A DNA stretch of 64,000 nt from JAMXLO01 sp964427005. GTDB lineage: Bacteria > Pseudomonadota > Alphaproteobacteria > Acetobacterales > Acetobacteraceae. The position numbers were made by a program, and so were the translations under genes. Below are positions 34,801 to 41,946 of this stretch, piece by piece. Numbering within the stretch: the first letter of the stretch is position 1; each line of letters starts with the position of its first letter. The stretch covers positions 1 to 64,000 of the forward strand of contig CAYRTL010000001.1 in the NCBI GenBank assembly GCA_964427005.1, written 5' to 3'. The notes beneath the pieces were generated by a model, which was not told where the DNA came from, did no database searches, and was given only the letters and a program-made list of their open reading frames with translations.

Positions 34801-35099
34801 AAGGCGCTCTGCAGGCGCAGCAGGCGCGCGGTGAGCGCGACCCGATCGCTGGGCTGCAGATCGGCCACCCGAAACCCATCGGTCGTGTCGGCAAAATGTT
34901 CCAGCGGCACGTCTACCGAAGCGGCTACCGCACTGGCTGCGACGGTAAGGCTGTTCAGCGCATCTCTCGCGACCTGGGCAGTGAGAAAAAATGCGGCCAG
35001 CGCCCATGCACCGATCAACAGCAGCGCAGCAGCCAGCAGGGCGACCGAGCGGGAGATCAGGCCCAGCGGAGCCAGGACGACGTTGACGACGCGCTTCAC
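31827..35099 (-). CDS. Hybrid sensor histidine kinase with pseudo-receiver, receiver and HPt-like C-terminus
   Basis: 1090 residues. Membrane helices at about 15-40 and 283-300 bracket a periplasmic Cache-like sensor. A cytoplasmic PAS-like region (about 320-415) leads to HisKA with His453 (ALGHDVRTPMN) and an HATPase domain (Asn570; DTGPGIAP; GLGLGLAL). A first receiver-like domain (about 682-795) lacks the phospho-acceptor: Gln739 stands where Asp is expected and Thr783 replaces the usual Lys. The second receiver (818-935) is intact (Asp824/825, Asp867, Lys920). The C-terminal helical region (about 960-1075) resembles HPt but has Glu1020 where the phospho-His is expected. Start GTG 35099, GGAG 7 bases upstream. 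Confidence 0.9.
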   Translation of the reverse strand: MKRVVNVVLAPLGLISRSVALLAAALLLIGAWALAAFFLTAQVARDALNSLTVAASAVAASVDVPLEHFADTTDGFRVADLQPSDRVALTARLLRLQSALPPMSTTFAISASGQLLAASSPFPAADASVADAQWFRRAVADSATGLRLQRAEAWLRPGASMVLTRVVRDNSGKIAGVVGALLRSEDIGRLIGHTWFGPGVAVELRGADGGLIISADDAPIRPVVAGDGDTEWGMRLMSFAHRLFGTPRELAVSAPLRTVDLSVTARMDTDLALRNHWLGNRAIAILGAYLLAVWLAWLVSPMFTRRGRPEGKPTPTGFGADWQVELDRRGCIVTVQGFAPDLLREAPGQPLVAALGLARADENGRAIIGALEARSRQDGMAVTIASQDGQQRLYRVSIEPLPDGTFTVLGRDVTHEMRLSSELAATSAASQALQEEAASIRRERDRVLAALGHDVRTPMNSIMGICALLLDSELEQEQRIWLQRIRASCEALLAMLNGLLEIASGEVGNAGLQMDEVDVIGLVQEVADTLQPQARDKGLELKTRYDDLLRGYWRIDPTRMRQVLFNLVGNAIKFTASGQVEIRASAVAGDSSATQIKIAVSDTGPGIAPEDRNAIFERFRRGRDQENSGHPGLGLGLALCRENAALMGGTLTVESALGVGSEFTFEFPAERIPQMPRNLPLAGRTALLVGDEDAGARTIASQLADAGVMVEMAPDGYLGLALAERMDAQRGALDLVLVQGRLVGMAAEVFLLRLRATVFGSRAVVIWLGDGAAPAQVDAVIPTPVDAYYVASLAQQLLSQRSPFEPLEPMAPMARGGRILIVEDDRINQALLLAALTRRGFSAFVANDGDEAVRIASRDSFDAILMDIQMPHRDGFDATRRIRSIHGRVATIPIIALTGLKGPVMRKRCIEAGFTAVLEKPVNFDHLSATLRRWLPGGASAQPQRDESIVTDAMAQTDGWTSEYAADVSQVFLEEMVAVVGIARARACVADFIADASARCMRLGELLPGWEAGTIVRNCEEISGLAETCGAIGLGEVLEEIADAVTRNDRSHAEALVERLEKVTARLGPAMTACLDDIERRWNNRDSRAA

Positions 35100-35179
35100 C
35101 GCGAGCTCCGTCGTGGAAAGGTTCAGGCTAGCGGCGAAAGGCTACCACTTCGTTTCACGTGGAGAAAGTGAATTATGAT

Positions 35180-35746
35180 TCAAAACGTCTGAGCACGGAC
35201 ACAGTCAAACCAGGCGCGGCCCTCAGAACCGGACTCTGGAATTGCCAGTGAAGCAATCGGCTGTACTTGCCCACCGCCCAATTCCATGGTGCCACCGCCA
35301 AGCAATACCAGAATGCGACTTAGGGCTGTATCGTCTGAACCGAGTGTTGCCGTAATCTGACGGTCACCCGACCGTCGTGCGACGATCTGCCAGTTACCCG
35401 CACTCCCGTTGAACCGGACGGGGACGACGGCGGATGACTCCGTAGGACGCGACGATAATGAAACGACCATCCGGATTGGCATGTTCCGACGCACGCTCAC
35501 CTGCAGCGAAGTCGCACCGGCCGCGGCAGTGGCACTACACTCGTTGTCGCCGGCGCGGAACGACCATGTGACGCGCACCGGGACCCGCAATGGCGGCCGT
35601 TGCACCAGCGGCGGCACAGCGGGAACCGACGCCTCTCGCCGCGTATCCTCGACGGGCGGCGTTTTGCAGCCCGCAAGCATCAGGATTGCGACCAGTATCG
35701 ACCTGACCCAGATACGCGGGGCAGCGGACAGCACGTATCGCTGCAT
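35180..35746 (-). CDS. Putative outer-membrane or periplasmic lipoprotein
   Basis: 188 residues. N-terminal basic and hydrophobic stretch ends in the lipobox LMLAGC, so Cys27 should be lipidated; residues KTPP follow, without Asp at +2, favouring transfer to the outer membrane. The mature part has beta-rich segments with no recognised domain: RVTWSFRAGDNECSATAAAG, then VSVRRNMPIRMVVSLSS. The first ATG follows the stop of the OmpA-like gene with no gap (TAA-ATG), so it is coupled to it and presumably acts with it in the envelope. Function unknown. Confidence 0.75.
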   Translation of the reverse strand: MQRYVLSAAPRIWVRSILVAILMLAGCKTPPVEDTRREASVPAVPPLVQRPPLRVPVRVTWSFRAGDNECSATAAAGATSLQVSVRRNMPIRMVVSLSSRPTESSAVVPVRFNGSAGNWQIVARRSGDRQITATLGSDDTALSRILVLLGGGTMELGGGQVQPIASLAIPESGSEGRAWFDCVRAQTF

Positions 35747-36880
35747 TTAGCGGATAACGATCTCCACGCGGCGGTTCTGCGGTTCGCGCACGCCGGGACC
35801 GGTCGGCACGAGCAGATGAGTGTCGCCAAAGCCCTGAATGGTGATCGCATTGGCCGGCACGCCATCCTTGACCAGTTCCGCCTGTACGGCCTTGGCACGC
35901 CGCACGGACAGATCCTGATTGTAGCGATGCGTGCCGGAGGTGTCGGTATAACCGTTCACCTCGATCCGAGTGTACTGCACGCGTGTGGAGTTGTCAGCCG
36001 CTTCCTTGATGATTTGTCGCGCGCGATCGGTCAGCGTTGCCTTGTCCCAGTCGAAGAACACCACGTAGCTGCGAGTCGGCGCGGGCGCCGGTGCTTCCTG
36101 CGCCGCAGGAGCGGCAGGGACCGGTCTGGCAACATTGAACGCGTAGCGCACGCCCAGCAGGAAGCTGTGGGTGTGCTGGGTGCCAAGCTTGAACGACACG
36201 GGGGTCCCCAGCGTTGAGGTGCCGGTGAAGGTCCCAGTACCCAGTACGCTGAAGAAGCGGTACTCGCTGGTGACCGAAAGGCCGGGGACGTTCGGTATAG
36301 GGAACGATAAGCCGGCGATCGCCTGATATGCGAAGCCGCCATGTGTGGAACTGACGTTCGCGCCGGCGCTCGCCGGTAGGCACAAGGCGCCTAACGAAGC
36401 ACATGGCCCGGGCGGCAGGGTCAGCGAACCGATGCTCAGACCGTTCACGTTGGTCCAGGCATAACCTGCGCCACCGCCGATATACGGAAACAGCCAGGGC
36501 ACACCGATGTCCATGTCGAACAGCATGTTGGCCATGGCTGCGTAGGTCCGCAGAGATCCGCTGGCACTCCGTGAACCCAGTGCGCCGAGTGGGAATGCGC
36601 TGGCGCTGACGGAACTGACATTCGCCCGCCGGTAGCTGCCCTCTACTTCGAATCGCATGCCGTTGCCGATTGCGTAGCCGATGCTCCCCAGACCGGCGAA
36701 GCTGCCCTTCAGATTCAGTTGCCGCCCCAGGCTCGCGGACACGGGACCGCGGACGTCCACGTCCTCAGGCAAATTGTATCCAGCGCCAGCGCCGACATAG
36801 AGGCCGAAGAAAGGCTGCGCCCGGGCCGCCAGAGGTGCGGCCAGCAATGCCATCGCCAATGACAGGGTGCGGAAACGCAT
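35747..36880 (-). CDS. OmpA family outer membrane protein, copy 2
   Basis: 377 residues. Signal peptide (MRFRTLSLAMALLAAPLAARAQ), N-terminal eight-stranded OmpA-like beta-barrel (about 23-225; FFGLYVGAGAGYNLPEDV, SEYRFFSVLGTG), a Pro/Ala-rich linker, and a C-terminal peptidoglycan-binding OmpA domain (about 255-377) with YTRIEVNGYTDTSGTHRYNQ, LSVRRAKAV and NAITIQGFGDTHLLVPTG. Anchors the outer membrane to the cell wall. It is a paralogue of the upstream gene at 36962-38050, and the DNA of the C-terminal domains is very similar. A terminator separates the two, so this copy needs its own promoter or readthrough. A lipoprotein gene follows directly. Confidence 0.93.
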   Translation of the reverse strand: MRFRTLSLAMALLAAPLAARAQPFFGLYVGAGAGYNLPEDVDVRGPVSASLGRQLNLKGSFAGLGSIGYAIGNGMRFEVEGSYRRANVSSVSASAFPLGALGSRSASGSLRTYAAMANMLFDMDIGVPWLFPYIGGGAGYAWTNVNGLSIGSLTLPPGPCASLGALCLPASAGANVSSTHGGFAYQAIAGLSFPIPNVPGLSVTSEYRFFSVLGTGTFTGTSTLGTPVSFKLGTQHTHSFLLGVRYAFNVARPVPAAPAAQEAPAPAPTRSYVVFFDWDKATLTDRARQIIKEAADNSTRVQYTRIEVNGYTDTSGTHRYNQDLSVRRAKAVQAELVKDGVPANAITIQGFGDTHLLVPTGPGVREPQNRRVEIVIR

Positions 36881-36906
36881 ACGTCCAATCCTCCTCAGAC
36901 CCAGAC

Positions 36907-36931
36907 GAAAAGGGGCGCCTCACGGCGCCCC
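36907..36931 (-). terminator. Intrinsic terminator between the two OmpA-like genes
   Basis: Perfect 8-bp stem GGGGCGCC / GGCGCCCC with a 4-base loop. On the reverse strand it is followed directly by TTTTCGT. It lies 30 bases after the stop of the upstream OmpA-like gene and should end its transcript. Confidence 0.85.
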
Positions 36932-36961
36932 GATCCGTTATCGCCGTTATACCGCGAAAGA

Positions 36962-38050
36962 TCAGCGGATGATGATCTCGACGCGGCGGTTCTGCGGCTC
37001 GCGAACGCCGGGGCCGGTCGGCACCAGCAGATGCGTGTCGCCGAAGCCCTGGATGGTGATGGCGTTCGGAGGCACGCCGTCCTTGACCAGTTCCGCCTGG
37101 ACCGCCCGCGCGCGGCGGATCGACAGACCCATGTTGTACTGATGCGTGCCGGAGGTGTCCGTGTAGCCGTTCACCTCGATGCGCGTGTACTGCACCTTCG
37201 TCGAGTTGTCCGCCGCTTCGCGGATGATCTGGCGCGCACGGTCGGTGAGCGTCGCCTTGTCCCAATCGAAGAACACCAGGTACGAACGGGCCGGTGCCTG
37301 GGCCGGGACGGCCGCCGGAGCGGGCGGAGGCGGAGGCGGTGCTACGCCGAAGTTGTAGCGGAGGCCCAGCAGGACGGAGTGGTTGTAGTTGTCCTTCGAT
37401 TTGACGCTGCTGAACGTCGTGCCGGTTCCCGCGAAGCCCGCGGAATACGTGCGGTTGCTCGTCAGACCAAGGAAGCGGTACTCGGTGGTGAACGCTAGAC
37501 CCGGCGTGATCATGTTGAGCGGGAGGGCCATGCCGACGATCCCCTGGTAGGCGAACGAGCCATGCGTGCTGTTCGCCACGTTGATCTGGCCGGCGCCATT
37601 AAAGGCCCGCACATTCTGCATGTGCTCAGCAATGTAGCCCACCCCAACGCCAAGGTACGGCACGAGCCAGGGCGTAAGGCCATTGAAGTCATACAGAACG
37701 TTGACCATCGGACCGAACTTCTGTTCCCAGCCGCCGGCGGTCAGATTGGTAACAGGAGCGAAACCGCTGGTCCCGTTGAACTTATTGGCCCGGTAGTTGC
37801 CCTCAAGCTCGGCGCGCAGGCCGTTCCCAAAGCCCCAACCGATATTGACCAGGCCAGCAAAACCGACCGTCGACTTGAACTTCCCGCTGATGCTGGCACC
37901 AGGAAGGGGGGAATTCGCTGTCATCGACTCGCCCTGCAGGATGTTCACGCCAGCGCCGAAGCCGACATACAGCCCAGTGACCGGCTGCGCACTCGCCGCA
38001 ATGGGCGTCGCCAACACAGTGGCCGCCAGGAGTGCACTCCGAAGTTGCAT
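36962..38050 (-). CDS. OmpA family outer membrane protein, copy 1
   Basis: 362 residues. Signal peptide MQLRSALLAATVLATPIAAS (cleavage after ASA-Q near 22), beta-barrel domain (about 23-220; TGLYVGFGAGVNILQG, GFAGLVNIGWGFGNGLRAELEG), a Pro/Ala linker with a PPPPPPAP run and a C-terminal OmpA domain ending like copy 2 (VNGYTDTSGTHQYNMG, QGFGDTHLLVPTGPG). Same architecture and linker position as copy 2, so the two arose by tandem duplication. ATG 38050 is chosen since GAGGAG lies 7 bases upstream; the frame upstream has no supporting features. Promoter expected in 38051-38227. Confidence 0.93.
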   Translation of the reverse strand: MQLRSALLAATVLATPIAASAQPVTGLYVGFGAGVNILQGESMTANSPLPGASISGKFKSTVGFAGLVNIGWGFGNGLRAELEGNYRANKFNGTSGFAPVTNLTAGGWEQKFGPMVNVLYDFNGLTPWLVPYLGVGVGYIAEHMQNVRAFNGAGQINVANSTHGSFAYQGIVGMALPLNMITPGLAFTTEYRFLGLTSNRTYSAGFAGTGTTFSSVKSKDNYNHSVLLGLRYNFGVAPPPPPPAPAAVPAQAPARSYLVFFDWDKATLTDRARQIIREAADNSTKVQYTRIEVNGYTDTSGTHQYNMGLSIRRARAVQAELVKDGVPPNAITIQGFGDTHLLVPTGPGVREPQNRRVEIIIR

Positions 38051-38227
38051 TTGCTTTCTCCTCGTTCTACCGGCGCCAGCGGCGCGCACAGGTACCGTTG
38101 GGCGCATTTGATGCCCTTTCGATGAACCAACCATACCGAAGGAATTCGGCTAGCGCGAGAGGGGACAACGCTTTTTGGGCACACTGTGGCGGGAACGCCA
38201 CATCCTAACTTCCGAGCAATAAGCCGG

Positions 38228-38320
38228 CGGAAGAGAGCAGGAGTCGAACCTACCCGGAGCCGCCGAGCAGCCCCAACCGGCTTTGAAGGCCGGCCGGCCC
38301 ACCGGAGCCGCTTCTCTTCC
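38228..38320 (-). tRNA. selC: Selenocysteine tRNA, tRNA-Sec(TCA)
   Basis: 93 bases without CCA. Read on the reverse strand: 8-bp acceptor stem GGAAGAGA / TCTCTTCC, anticodon arm CCGGC-CTTCAAA-GCCGG with anticodon TCA that reads UGA, an extra-long variable arm (about 22 bases), and a T arm with GGTTCGACTCC very close to E. coli selC. The 8-bp acceptor stem and long variable arm are diagnostic for tRNA-Sec. The chromosome continues with CCG after the discriminator G, so CCA must be completed post-transcriptionally. The gene starts 1 base after the selA stop codon, so it is probably processed from the selA transcript. Confidence 0.96.
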
Positions 38321-38321
38321 G

Positions 38322-39692
38322 TCAGCGATTATCCGCTGCGCCGCATAACTGGGCAACGAACGCGCCTTCCTCTTCCGGCAGCAGGCAGCGGCAGTCCAGC
38401 CACAGCCGGCCCTCGGCCAGGCGGCCAATGACCGGACGCGGCAGGGCGCGAAGCGAGGCGGCGAGAACCTCCAGGCCCTTGCCCCCAACTGTCACAGCAC
38501 TCGAATCGAGCAGATCGACAGGCAGCGCACCCGAACCGATCTGGCTCCGGCAGTACGCCACAACCACTTGGCGATCAGGCCAGACCGACTGCAGCCGCGC
38601 GGCGACGCGCTCTGCCACGGCCCGAATCTCTTCGGCCGGGCGGGTGAGCAAGCGGAGAACCGGCAGTTCTGCGGACAGTCGATCGGGGGTCAAATAAAGC
38701 CGGAGGACATGCTCCAGGGCCGCAAGCCGCCCCTTGTCCAGGCGCAGCGCCCGCTTGAGCGGATTCGCGTTCAACTGCCGGATCAAGTCGGCGCGACCTA
38801 CGATCAGCCCGGCCTGAGGGCCGCCCAGAAGCTTGTCACCGGAGAAGCTGACCAGGTCCGCCCCAGCCGCTAACGACTCCTGCGGAGTCGGCTCGTGTGG
38901 CAGTCCCCAGGCAGCCAGGTCCACGAGACTGCCACTGCCAAGGTCCTCCACCAGCGGCAGGCCGGCTTCATGGGCAATGGCGGCGAGTTCCTCCGGCGGG
39001 ACAGCCGAGGTGAAGCCGGCGATGGCGTAATTGGCCTGGTGCACCCGCATGAGCAGCGCGGTTGCCGACCCGATGGCGTCGCGAAAGTCCCGCGGGTGCG
39101 TGCGGTTGGTGGTGCCTACCTCGCGCAGCACAGCGCCCGCGCGAGACATGATTTCGGGTATCCGGAACGCCCCGCCTATTTCGATCAGTTCTCCACGGGA
39201 AACCGGTACCTCACGGCCCAGAGCCAGCGTGTTCAGGATCAGGAACACGGCGGCAGCATTATTGTTCACCACGGTCGCCGCTTCCGCACCCGTGATCTCC
39301 CGCAACAGCCGCGCGACGTGCTCGTCACGGTCGCCGCGGTGCCCGGTTGCGAGGTCGAATTCCAGGTTTGTAGGGAACGCGAGCGCTTTGCTGGCCGCCT
39401 CGGCGGCAGCCTGCGGCAATGGTGCCCGGCCGAGATTGGTGTGCAGCACGGTACCCGTCAGATTGAACACCGGGCGCTGCGATGCCGCGAAGCGCCGCGC
39501 CAGCGCGTCCGCTGCCGCGTCCAGTATGGTGCCGGGCGGTTGATGGAATTCCCGCCTGGCGCGCCGCGATGCCAGTTCGCTGCGCAGCGCGTCAACCGTG
39601 GCGCTTCTGCCGAACCTCGCCAGCAATACGCCAGCCTCCGGCGCCTGCAGCAGCGTCTCGAGCGACGGCAATGGACTGGCGGAATGTGGCAT
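38322..39692 (-). CDS. selA: L-seryl-tRNA(Sec) selenium transferase (SelA)
   Basis: 456 residues, the usual length. PLP-dependent enzyme that converts Ser-tRNA(Sec) to Sec-tRNA(Sec) using selenophosphate. Features: N-terminal tRNA-recognition domain with LPSLETLLQAPE; NLTGTVLHTNLGRAPL; EFDLATGHRGDRDEHVARLL; VNNNAAAVFLILNTLA; and SFSGDKLLGGPQAG carrying the PLP lysine Lys287. ATG 39692 starts 21 bases from the divergent GNAT gene. The stop codon is one base before selC. SelB and a selenoprotein gene are not in the window. With selC it shows that the organism makes selenocysteine. Confidence 0.97.
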   Translation of the reverse strand: MPHSASPLPSLETLLQAPEAGVLLARFGRSATVDALRSELASRRARREFHQPPGTILDAAADALARRFAASQRPVFNLTGTVLHTNLGRAPLPQAAAEAASKALAFPTNLEFDLATGHRGDRDEHVARLLREITGAEAATVVNNNAAAVFLILNTLALGREVPVSRGELIEIGGAFRIPEIMSRAGAVLREVGTTNRTHPRDFRDAIGSATALLMRVHQANYAIAGFTSAVPPEELAAIAHEAGLPLVEDLGSGSLVDLAAWGLPHEPTPQESLAAGADLVSFSGDKLLGGPQAGLIVGRADLIRQLNANPLKRALRLDKGRLAALEHVLRLYLTPDRLSAELPVLRLLTRPAEEIRAVAERVAARLQSVWPDRQVVVAYCRSQIGSGALPVDLLDSSAVTVGGKGLEVLAASLRALPRPVIGRLAEGRLWLDCRCLLPEEEGAFVAQLCGAADNR

Positions 39693-39713
39693 CAGGGCGC
39701 CATGCTAGGGCGC

Positions 39714-40229
39714 ATGAGCACGACATTCGAGATACCAACGCTACGCACCGAACGGCTGACCATGCGAGCCTTTCGACCCACGGATATAGACGCCTGGGCT
39801 GCAATGGAATCTGATCCTGAGGTCCGCCGTTATCGCGGGAACAACCTGCGCACGCGGGAGCAGGCCTGGGCTGCAATGGAAACCAATTTGGGCCAATGGG
39901 CACTCCGCGGCTACGGCATGTTCGCATTGCAACACACGGCGGACCGCCGGCTTGTGGGTGTCGCCGGAGTGCTGCATCCCGCCGAATGGCCCGAAGCTGA
40001 GTTGGCCTATTCGCTCGCGCAGGAATTCTGGGGCCAGGGCTTGGCAGTTGAAGCCGTACGGGCAGCACGCGACTGGGCCGTGGCTCACCACGGATTCGCC
40101 CGTTTCGCCAGCTTCATTCTGCCCGAGAACAGCCGGTCCGTCCGTGTTGCCGAGAAGCTTGGCGCGATGCGTGAAGGTATGGTTGAGCTGCGCGGTTTTC
40201 AGGCGGAGTGGTGGGTGCACCGGACATGA
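39714..40229 (+). CDS. GNAT family N-acetyltransferase (RimJ/RimL-like)
   Basis: 171 residues of the GNAT fold. Features: LRTERLTMRAFRPTDIDAWAAM near the N-terminus, EAELAYSLAQEFWGQGLAVEAVRAARDWA with the Q-x-x-G-x-G/A acetyl-CoA loop, and FILPENSRSVRVAEKLGAMREG. These are typical of Ala/Ser N-terminal or small-molecule acetyltransferases. ATG 39714 is used; ATG 39702 is an alternative. The stop overlaps the N-formylglutamate amidohydrolase start by 4 bases (ATGA). Acceptor substrate unknown. Confidence 0.9.
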   Translation: MSTTFEIPTLRTERLTMRAFRPTDIDAWAAMESDPEVRRYRGNNLRTREQAWAAMETNLGQWALRGYGMFALQHTADRRLVGVAGVLHPAEWPEAELAYSLAQEFWGQGLAVEAVRAARDWAVAHHGFARFASFILPENSRSVRVAEKLGAMREGMVELRGFQAEWWVHRT

Positions 40230-40987
40230 CACTATTGATGGGAGATGAACCTTCTCCTGTGCGCGTGCTGCGCGAGACCGGACGGTCCGATCTTTTCCTG
40301 ACCGCAGATCACGCCGGCCGCGTGATTCCGCGCAGCCTTGGGCGCCTTGGATTGCCTGACGCCGACCTTGATCGGCACATCGCGTGGGATATCGGCATCG
40401 CGGGCGTAACCGAGCGCCTGTCCGCCACGCTGGACGCCACCGCCGTCTTGCAGACCTATTCGCGTCTCGTCATCGACTGCAACCGCGATCCATCCGTGCC
40501 AAGTTCGATTCCCGAAGTCAGCGAGCTGACAACGATACCGGGCAATCTCGGCCTGTCGGCGGCGCAGCGGGTAATGCGGCGCGACGAGATCTTCGTACCA
40601 TATCATGCGCGCATACGCGCTCTGCTGGATGCTCGTGCCTCGGCGGGACAACGCACCGTGTTCGTCGCGATGCACAGCTTCACGCCAGTGTTCAAGGGCG
40701 AGTCGCGGGCGATGCAGGTAGGCGTGCTGTACAATCGCGATGCCAGACTGGCGAACATCATGCTGGAGCTGCTGCGTGCCGAGGGCGATCTCGTCATCGG
40801 CGATAATGCGCCGTACGCGGTGAGCGACGTCACCGATTATGGCGTTCCAGCACACGCCGAAAAGCGCGGCCTGCCACATGTCGAGATCGAGATTCGCCAG
40901 GACCTGATTGCCGATGAAGCGGGTCAGGCGGCCTGGGCGGATCGCTTCCAGCGACTTCTGCTAACAGCGATGGAGCGGTTGTCATGA
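40226..40987 (+). CDS. N-formylglutamate amidohydrolase family protein
   Basis: 253 residues of the N-formylglutamate amidohydrolase fold, a zinc-dependent amidohydrolase. Features: LTADHAGRVIPRSLG, HIAWDIGIAGVTERLS, LVIDCNRDPS, VAMHSFTPVFKGE and GLPHVEIEIRQDLI. The family member HutG works in histidine degradation; this short form is the type often annotated generally and its substrate is uncertain. ATG 40226 overlaps the GNAT stop (ATGA), and the stop overlaps the isochorismatase start in the same way; the three are one operon. GTG 40208 is a less likely longer start. Confidence 0.9.
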   Translation: MTLLMGDEPSPVRVLRETGRSDLFLTADHAGRVIPRSLGRLGLPDADLDRHIAWDIGIAGVTERLSATLDATAVLQTYSRLVIDCNRDPSVPSSIPEVSELTTIPGNLGLSAAQRVMRRDEIFVPYHARIRALLDARASAGQRTVFVAMHSFTPVFKGESRAMQVGVLYNRDARLANIMLELLRAEGDLVIGDNAPYAVSDVTDYGVPAHAEKRGLPHVEIEIRQDLIADEAGQAAWADRFQRLLLTAMERLS

Positions 40988-41628
40988 CATTGAGCCGGGA
41001 CGTGCCGATCGATCCGGCGCACGCTGCATTGCTGTTTGTCGATGTGCAGAACTACAACGCGCGCCCCGATGGCGGCGAATACGCCGACATGACCCAAACC
41101 GAGCGCGATGCGCGCTACGGCTGGTTCTTTCAGGTGATGCGCGACACGGCCCTGCCGAACATGCAGCGGCTGCAGGCCGCGTGCCGAAAGGCGGGCATCG
41201 AAGTGATGTACACCGTCATCGAGGCGCTGACGCGCGACGGCCGCGACATGAGCCTGGATTACAAGATCAGCAAGCTCTTCGTTCCGCGCGGCTCGTGGGA
41301 TGCGAAGGTACTGGACGAGATCGCACCCGCGGAGGACGAGATCGTGCTGCCCAAGACATCGTCCTCGGTCTTCATCTCGACCAATATCGATTATGTGCTG
41401 CGGAATCTTGGCGTAAGGTCGCTGGTGATCGCGGGCGTGCTGACCGACCAGTGCATTGATTCGGCGGTCCGGGACGCATGCGATCTTGGGTATCTGGTGA
41501 CGGTGCCCACAGACGCCTGTGCGACGCTCAGCGCGGAACGGCACGAGTGGGCGTTACGCAACAACCGCGGCTACTGCCGGCAGATCACGACGGACGAGTT
41601 GGTGCGGGAGATCGACCATTCATCATGA
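40984..41628 (+). CDS. Isochorismatase family cysteine hydrolase
   Basis: 214 residues of the isochorismatase-like amidohydrolase fold. Catalytic triad visible: Asp20 (ALLFVDVQN), Lys124 (VLPKTSSSVF) and Cys157 (GVLTDQCIDSAVRDA). The family includes nicotinamidase, N-carbamoylsarcosine amidase and ureidoacrylate hydrolase. Coupled by ATGA to the N-formylglutamate amidohydrolase gene, so a joint role in releasing ammonia or formate from an amide is plausible (inference). It converges with the next gene on the other strand, overlapping it by 6 bases (41623-41628). Confidence 0.93.
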   Translation: MTLSRDVPIDPAHAALLFVDVQNYNARPDGGEYADMTQTERDARYGWFFQVMRDTALPNMQRLQAACRKAGIEVMYTVIEALTRDGRDMSLDYKISKLFVPRGSWDAKVLDEIAPAEDEIVLPKTSSSVFISTNIDYVLRNLGVRSLVIAGVLTDQCIDSAVRDACDLGYLVTVPTDACATLSAERHEWALRNNRGYCRQITTDELVREIDHSS

Positions 41629-41946
41629 CGCGCCGAACCTGTGCTTTGCCAGATCGATCAGCGCTCGTAGATACGCCTCACCGCTTTCGGGCAAATGATC
41701 AACGCCAATGCGCGCACGGTAATCGTGTGCCATGTCCATGAAGTCGGCAATCTCGCCCGATTCGCCAAGCCAATTGCAGATGGCCGTGTATTCGCGGAAC
41801 ACGGCAGAACCGGGGAGCTGCCGCACATCTTCCGCCAGCTTTTCCAGCACTGTCGCGGCCGCGCGGCTGATCTCGTCGCGTGGATCAGCATCAAACTTCC
41901 GCATCCGCCATTCGGCTGTGCGCTCAAGCTCTTCCGCTTCCTCCAT
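41623..41946 (-). CDS. Small acidic hypothetical protein coupled to a ThDP enzyme gene
   Basis: 107 residues, predicted mostly alpha-helical and soluble (EEAEELERTAEWRMRKFD, AAATVLEKLAEDVRQLPG, FREYTAICNWLGESGEIADF). No recognised domain or signal peptide. Its ATG overlaps the stop of the ThDP enzyme gene by one base (TGATG), so it is translated by coupling and probably works with that enzyme, perhaps as an accessory subunit (inference). The 3' end overlaps the convergent isochorismatase gene by 6 bases. Confidence 0.7.
   Translation of the reverse strand: MEEAEELERTAEWRMRKFDADPRDEISRAAATVLEKLAEDVRQLPGSAVFREYTAICNWLGESGEIADFMDMAHDYRARIGVDHLPESGEAYLRALIDLAKHRFGAS

Noticed and set aside
38228..39692. 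Selenoprotein gene in the window
   Set aside because: No gene was found split by an in-frame TGA with homology continuing on both sides; selC and selA do not by themselves identify a target.
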